Assembly (NCBI GenBank): GCA_032111745.1
Contig: JAULUH010000358.1
Coordinates: forward strand, 1 to 7,335
Direction: 5' to 3'
From: JAULUH01 sp032111745
GTDB taxonomy: Bacteria > Chloroflexota > Anaerolineae > JAAEKA01
DNA length: 7,335 nt
Position 1 is the first letter of the stretch, and each line of letters begins with the position of its first letter. This document shows positions 5,816 through 7,335 of this stretch, in pieces. The notes below the pieces were generated by a model. The model ran no database searches. It saw nothing but the letters and a program-made list of their open reading frames with translations, and was not told where the DNA came from. The translations under genes and the position numbers were made by a program.

Positions 5816-6178
5816 ATGCCCAAGAAGGTGCTCCTGCAAGGTACGTTGGAAGAGCAGGCCGCTCAACTGTACGATGTGGCCACGGCAGCGCTGGCTGATG
5901 GCCGTTATAGCAGTGCCTATCGCTATCTGCTGGAGATCGACCAGGCAGTGCCCGGCTTTCGCGATGTGCCCCAGCTGCTGAAGAAAGCGGCCTATGCCAA
6001 GCGAGAGCAACGCTTCCTGATCACCGGCGCCATCGGTGGGTTGATGGCCATGGTAATCCTGGCTCGCCTGTTAGGTGCTGCTAACGAGTGGATCTTCCTG
6101 GGCGCAGCCGTTGCCGGCCTGTTCGGCGGACTATTTGCCGGCGGCCTGCTGTTTCGCACGATCGCTGGACCACTGTAG
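5816..6178 (+). CDS. Unrecognised TPR-like protein with two membrane spans, inside nuo operon
   Basis: A 120-residue protein I do not recognise as any complex I subunit. Residues 11-62 form amphipathic helices resembling one and a half TPR units: AAQLYDVATAALADGRYSSA followed by YRYLLEIDQAVPGF and DVPQLLKKA. Two hydrophobic segments follow, about 67-87 and 92-116. The second is a glycine-zipper-like helix (GAAVAGLFGGLFAGGLLF) suited to tight packing against another membrane helix. The topology suggests a cytoplasmic protein-binding head on a membrane hairpin. Codon choice resembles its neighbours, and its reading frame has no overlapping competitor, so it is a real gene. ATG at 5816 has only a distant AGGA, so the start is less secure. 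Position between nuoK and nuoL suggests an assembly or accessory role in complex I; this is inference from context alone. Confidence 0.8.
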   Translation: MPKKVLLQGTLEEQAAQLYDVATAALADGRYSSAYRYLLEIDQAVPGFRDVPQLLKKAAYAKREQRFLITGAIGGLMAMVILARLLGAANEWIFLGAAVAGLFGGLFAGGLLFRTIAGPL

Positions 6179-6223
6179 AACTCGCGATGACGAACGGCGC
6201 TATCATTCCGGCTTGACGTACTT

Positions 6224-6266
6224 ACCCTGCGTCCCAGGGTGGCCGTCCGGACTATTATCCCGGACG
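6224..6266 (+). other. Tandem hairpins directly upstream of nuoL
   Basis: Two stems stand side by side: ACCCTG/CAGGGT (6224-6229 with 6235-6240, loop CGTCC) and CGTCCGG/CCGGACG (6244-6250 with 6260-6266, 9-nt loop ACTATTATC). The second ends 11 nt before the nuoL Shine-Dalgarno sequence. No T-run follows, so they are not terminators. They may be an RNA-processing or stability element that sets nuoL expression apart from the upstream genes. Confidence 0.45.
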
Positions 6267-6288
6267 CCCCGGTAGCCGAGGTGTCTGA

Positions 6289-7335
6289 ATGGCAAACTCA
6301 AACTGGCTTATCCTTCTTATCCCACTCCTGCCCCTGCTGGCGTTTGCCGCCATCGTGCTGTTCACCAAGAACAGCAAGCGATTGAGCGCACTCCTGGCCA
6401 TCGCAGCGATCTCGGTTTCGTGGGTCATTTCCTGGCTGATCATCCTGCCCGGTCTCGCCTCGGGGGAGTTGCAGGAGCACCCGCTGGATCTTCCCTTGCT
6501 AAGCCTGCCAACGGGTAGCACGACGCTGCAACTGGGATTCACCATCGATCCTCTCACCGGCGTCATGCTGTTCATGGTCCCCTTCGTCTGTCTCATGATC
6601 TTCATCTATTCCTGGGGCTACATGGGGATTGGCTTGCCCCAGGGCGAGCACGACCGCCGCGGCTGGCCGACTGAGTCCGGGCACGTAGATCCCATGGCCA
6701 GCCGTTTCTTTGCCTACATCTCGCTGTTCGCCACCGGCATGCTGGGGCTGGTTCTGGCCGCCGACCTGCTCACCCTGTTCATCTTCTGGGAGATCATGGG
6801 CCTGTGTTCCTACCTGCTGATCGGCTTCTGGTTTGCCCGCAAGTATGAGGATCCCAGCCGGATAACTCCCAAGCAGGCCGGCCTGAAGGCCTTCCTCACC
6901 ACCCGCGTGGGCGATGCCATCATGCTGATCGGCATGATGTTGCTCTACGTGGCCTCTTCGGCCGTCACCGGAGGCGAGGCCGGGCTCACCTTCAGCCTGT
7001 TATTCGAGCCCGAGGTCCTGGACCAGATGGCCGCCATCACGGTTCTGGGTCTGTCCCTGACCACGCTGATCGGCATCCTGATCGTCTGGGGTGGCATCGG
7101 CAAATCCGCCCAGTTTCCCCTGCACGTCTGGTTGCCCGACGCCATGGAGGGCCCTACGCCGGTCAGCGCTCTGATCCATGCCGCCACCATGGTGTCCGCC
7201 GGTGTGTACTTGATCATCCGAACCTATCCCCTCATGTTGGCCGGCACACCTGGTACCCTGCTTTTCATTGGCGTGATCGGCGCCTTCACTGCCCTGTTCG
7301 CATCCACCATCGCCGTGGCCCAAAATGACATCAAA
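6289..7335 (+). CDS. nuoL: NADH-quinone oxidoreductase subunit L, 3' end outside window
   Basis: The first 349 residues of the large antiporter-like proton-pumping subunit (family length 600 or more). FTIDPLTGVMLFMV (84-97), FIFWEIMGLCSYLLIGFW (164-181) with the essential Glu168 (E. coli Glu144), the Lys272 region GKSAQFPLHVWLPDAMEGPT (271-290; E. coli Lys229) and ALIHAATMVSAGVYLI (294-309) with the conserved His297 are all intact. The sequence stops at AQNDIK, the broken helix 12 region, so the lateral helix lies beyond the edge. The loop at 113-137 (GLPQGEHDRRGWPTESGHVD) is some 15-20 residues longer and more charged than the short loop usual before RFFAY. ATG at 6289 follows GAGGT (6278-6282) with a 6-nt spacer. 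Confidence 0.96.
   Translation, partial: MANSNWLILLIPLLPLLAFAAIVLFTKNSKRLSALLAIAAISVSWVISWLIILPGLASGELQEHPLDLPLLSLPTGSTTLQLGFTIDPLTGVMLFMVPFVCLMIFIYSWGYMGIGLPQGEHDRRGWPTESGHVDPMASRFFAYISLFATGMLGLVLAADLLTLFIFWEIMGLCSYLLIGFWFARKYEDPSRITPKQAGLKAFLTTRVGDAIMLIGMMLLYVASSAVTGGEAGLTFSLLFEPEVLDQMAAITVLGLSLTTLIGILIVWGGIGKSAQFPLHVWLPDAMEGPTPVSALIHAATMVSAGVYLIIRTYPLMLAGTPGTLLFIGVIGAFTALFASTIAVAQNDIK

Noticed and set aside
6187..6216. Nine-codon ORF (ATG to TGA) between the 120-residue gene and nuoL
   Set aside because: No Shine-Dalgarno sequence precedes it and the peptide (MTNGAIIPA) shows nothing typical of a leader peptide.
6213..6258. TTGACG (6213) and TATTAT (6253) as an internal promoter for nuoL
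   Set aside because: The two boxes are 34 nt apart, twice the allowed spacing, and neither has a suitable partner at 16-18 nt.
1..7335. CRISPR array, tRNA or rRNA genes, insertion sequences
   Set aside because: No regularly spaced repeats, tRNA cloverleaf sequences, rRNA conserved blocks, transposase motifs or terminal inverted repeats were seen.

Overview
The window holds two divergent gene groups on either side of a regulatory gap at about 2807-3219. It looks like a moderately GC-rich bacterium. My best guess is Chloroflexota (Anaerolineae or a relative). This rests on the overall style of the NADH dehydrogenase proteins and the FlgD-like lipoprotein; no rRNA or other marker gene is present, so the assignment is tentative.

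Left part, minus strand, read from right to left: a probable lipoprotein of 431 residues with FlgD-type Ig-like domains (2806-1511), a family 2 glycosyltransferase (1498-509), and a second family 2 glycosyltransferase that runs off the left edge (498-1). They are tightly packed and probably form one operon for cell-surface glycan assembly, driven by a good sigma-70-type promoter at 2914-2886. The first glycosyltransferase has no ATG, GTG or TTG where its conserved N-terminus needs one. A CTG codon with a Shine-Dalgarno sequence lies exactly there.

Middle: back-to-back promoters face left (2886-2914) and right (2946-2973). A perfect 9-bp direct repeat lies between their -35 boxes, and a CRP/FNR-like palindrome (TGTGC-N6-GCACA) encloses the rightward -10 box. 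A second rightward promoter with an extended -10 (3124-3132) lies about 90 bp before nuoA. No gene is convincing in this gap.

Right part, plus strand: subunits of respiratory complex I (NADH-quinone oxidoreductase) in the order nuoA, nuoH, nuoJ, nuoK, an unrecognised 120-residue gene, and nuoL (cut by the right edge). Only proton-pumping or quinone-channel membrane subunits are present. The peripheral-arm genes nuoB, C, D and I, which normally sit among these genes, are missing from their usual places. The unrecognised gene encodes a short helical, TPR-like cytoplasmic part followed by two membrane spans. It sits in the middle of the operon between two structured gaps of about 110 nt, and is the best candidate here for an undescribed complex I-associated factor.
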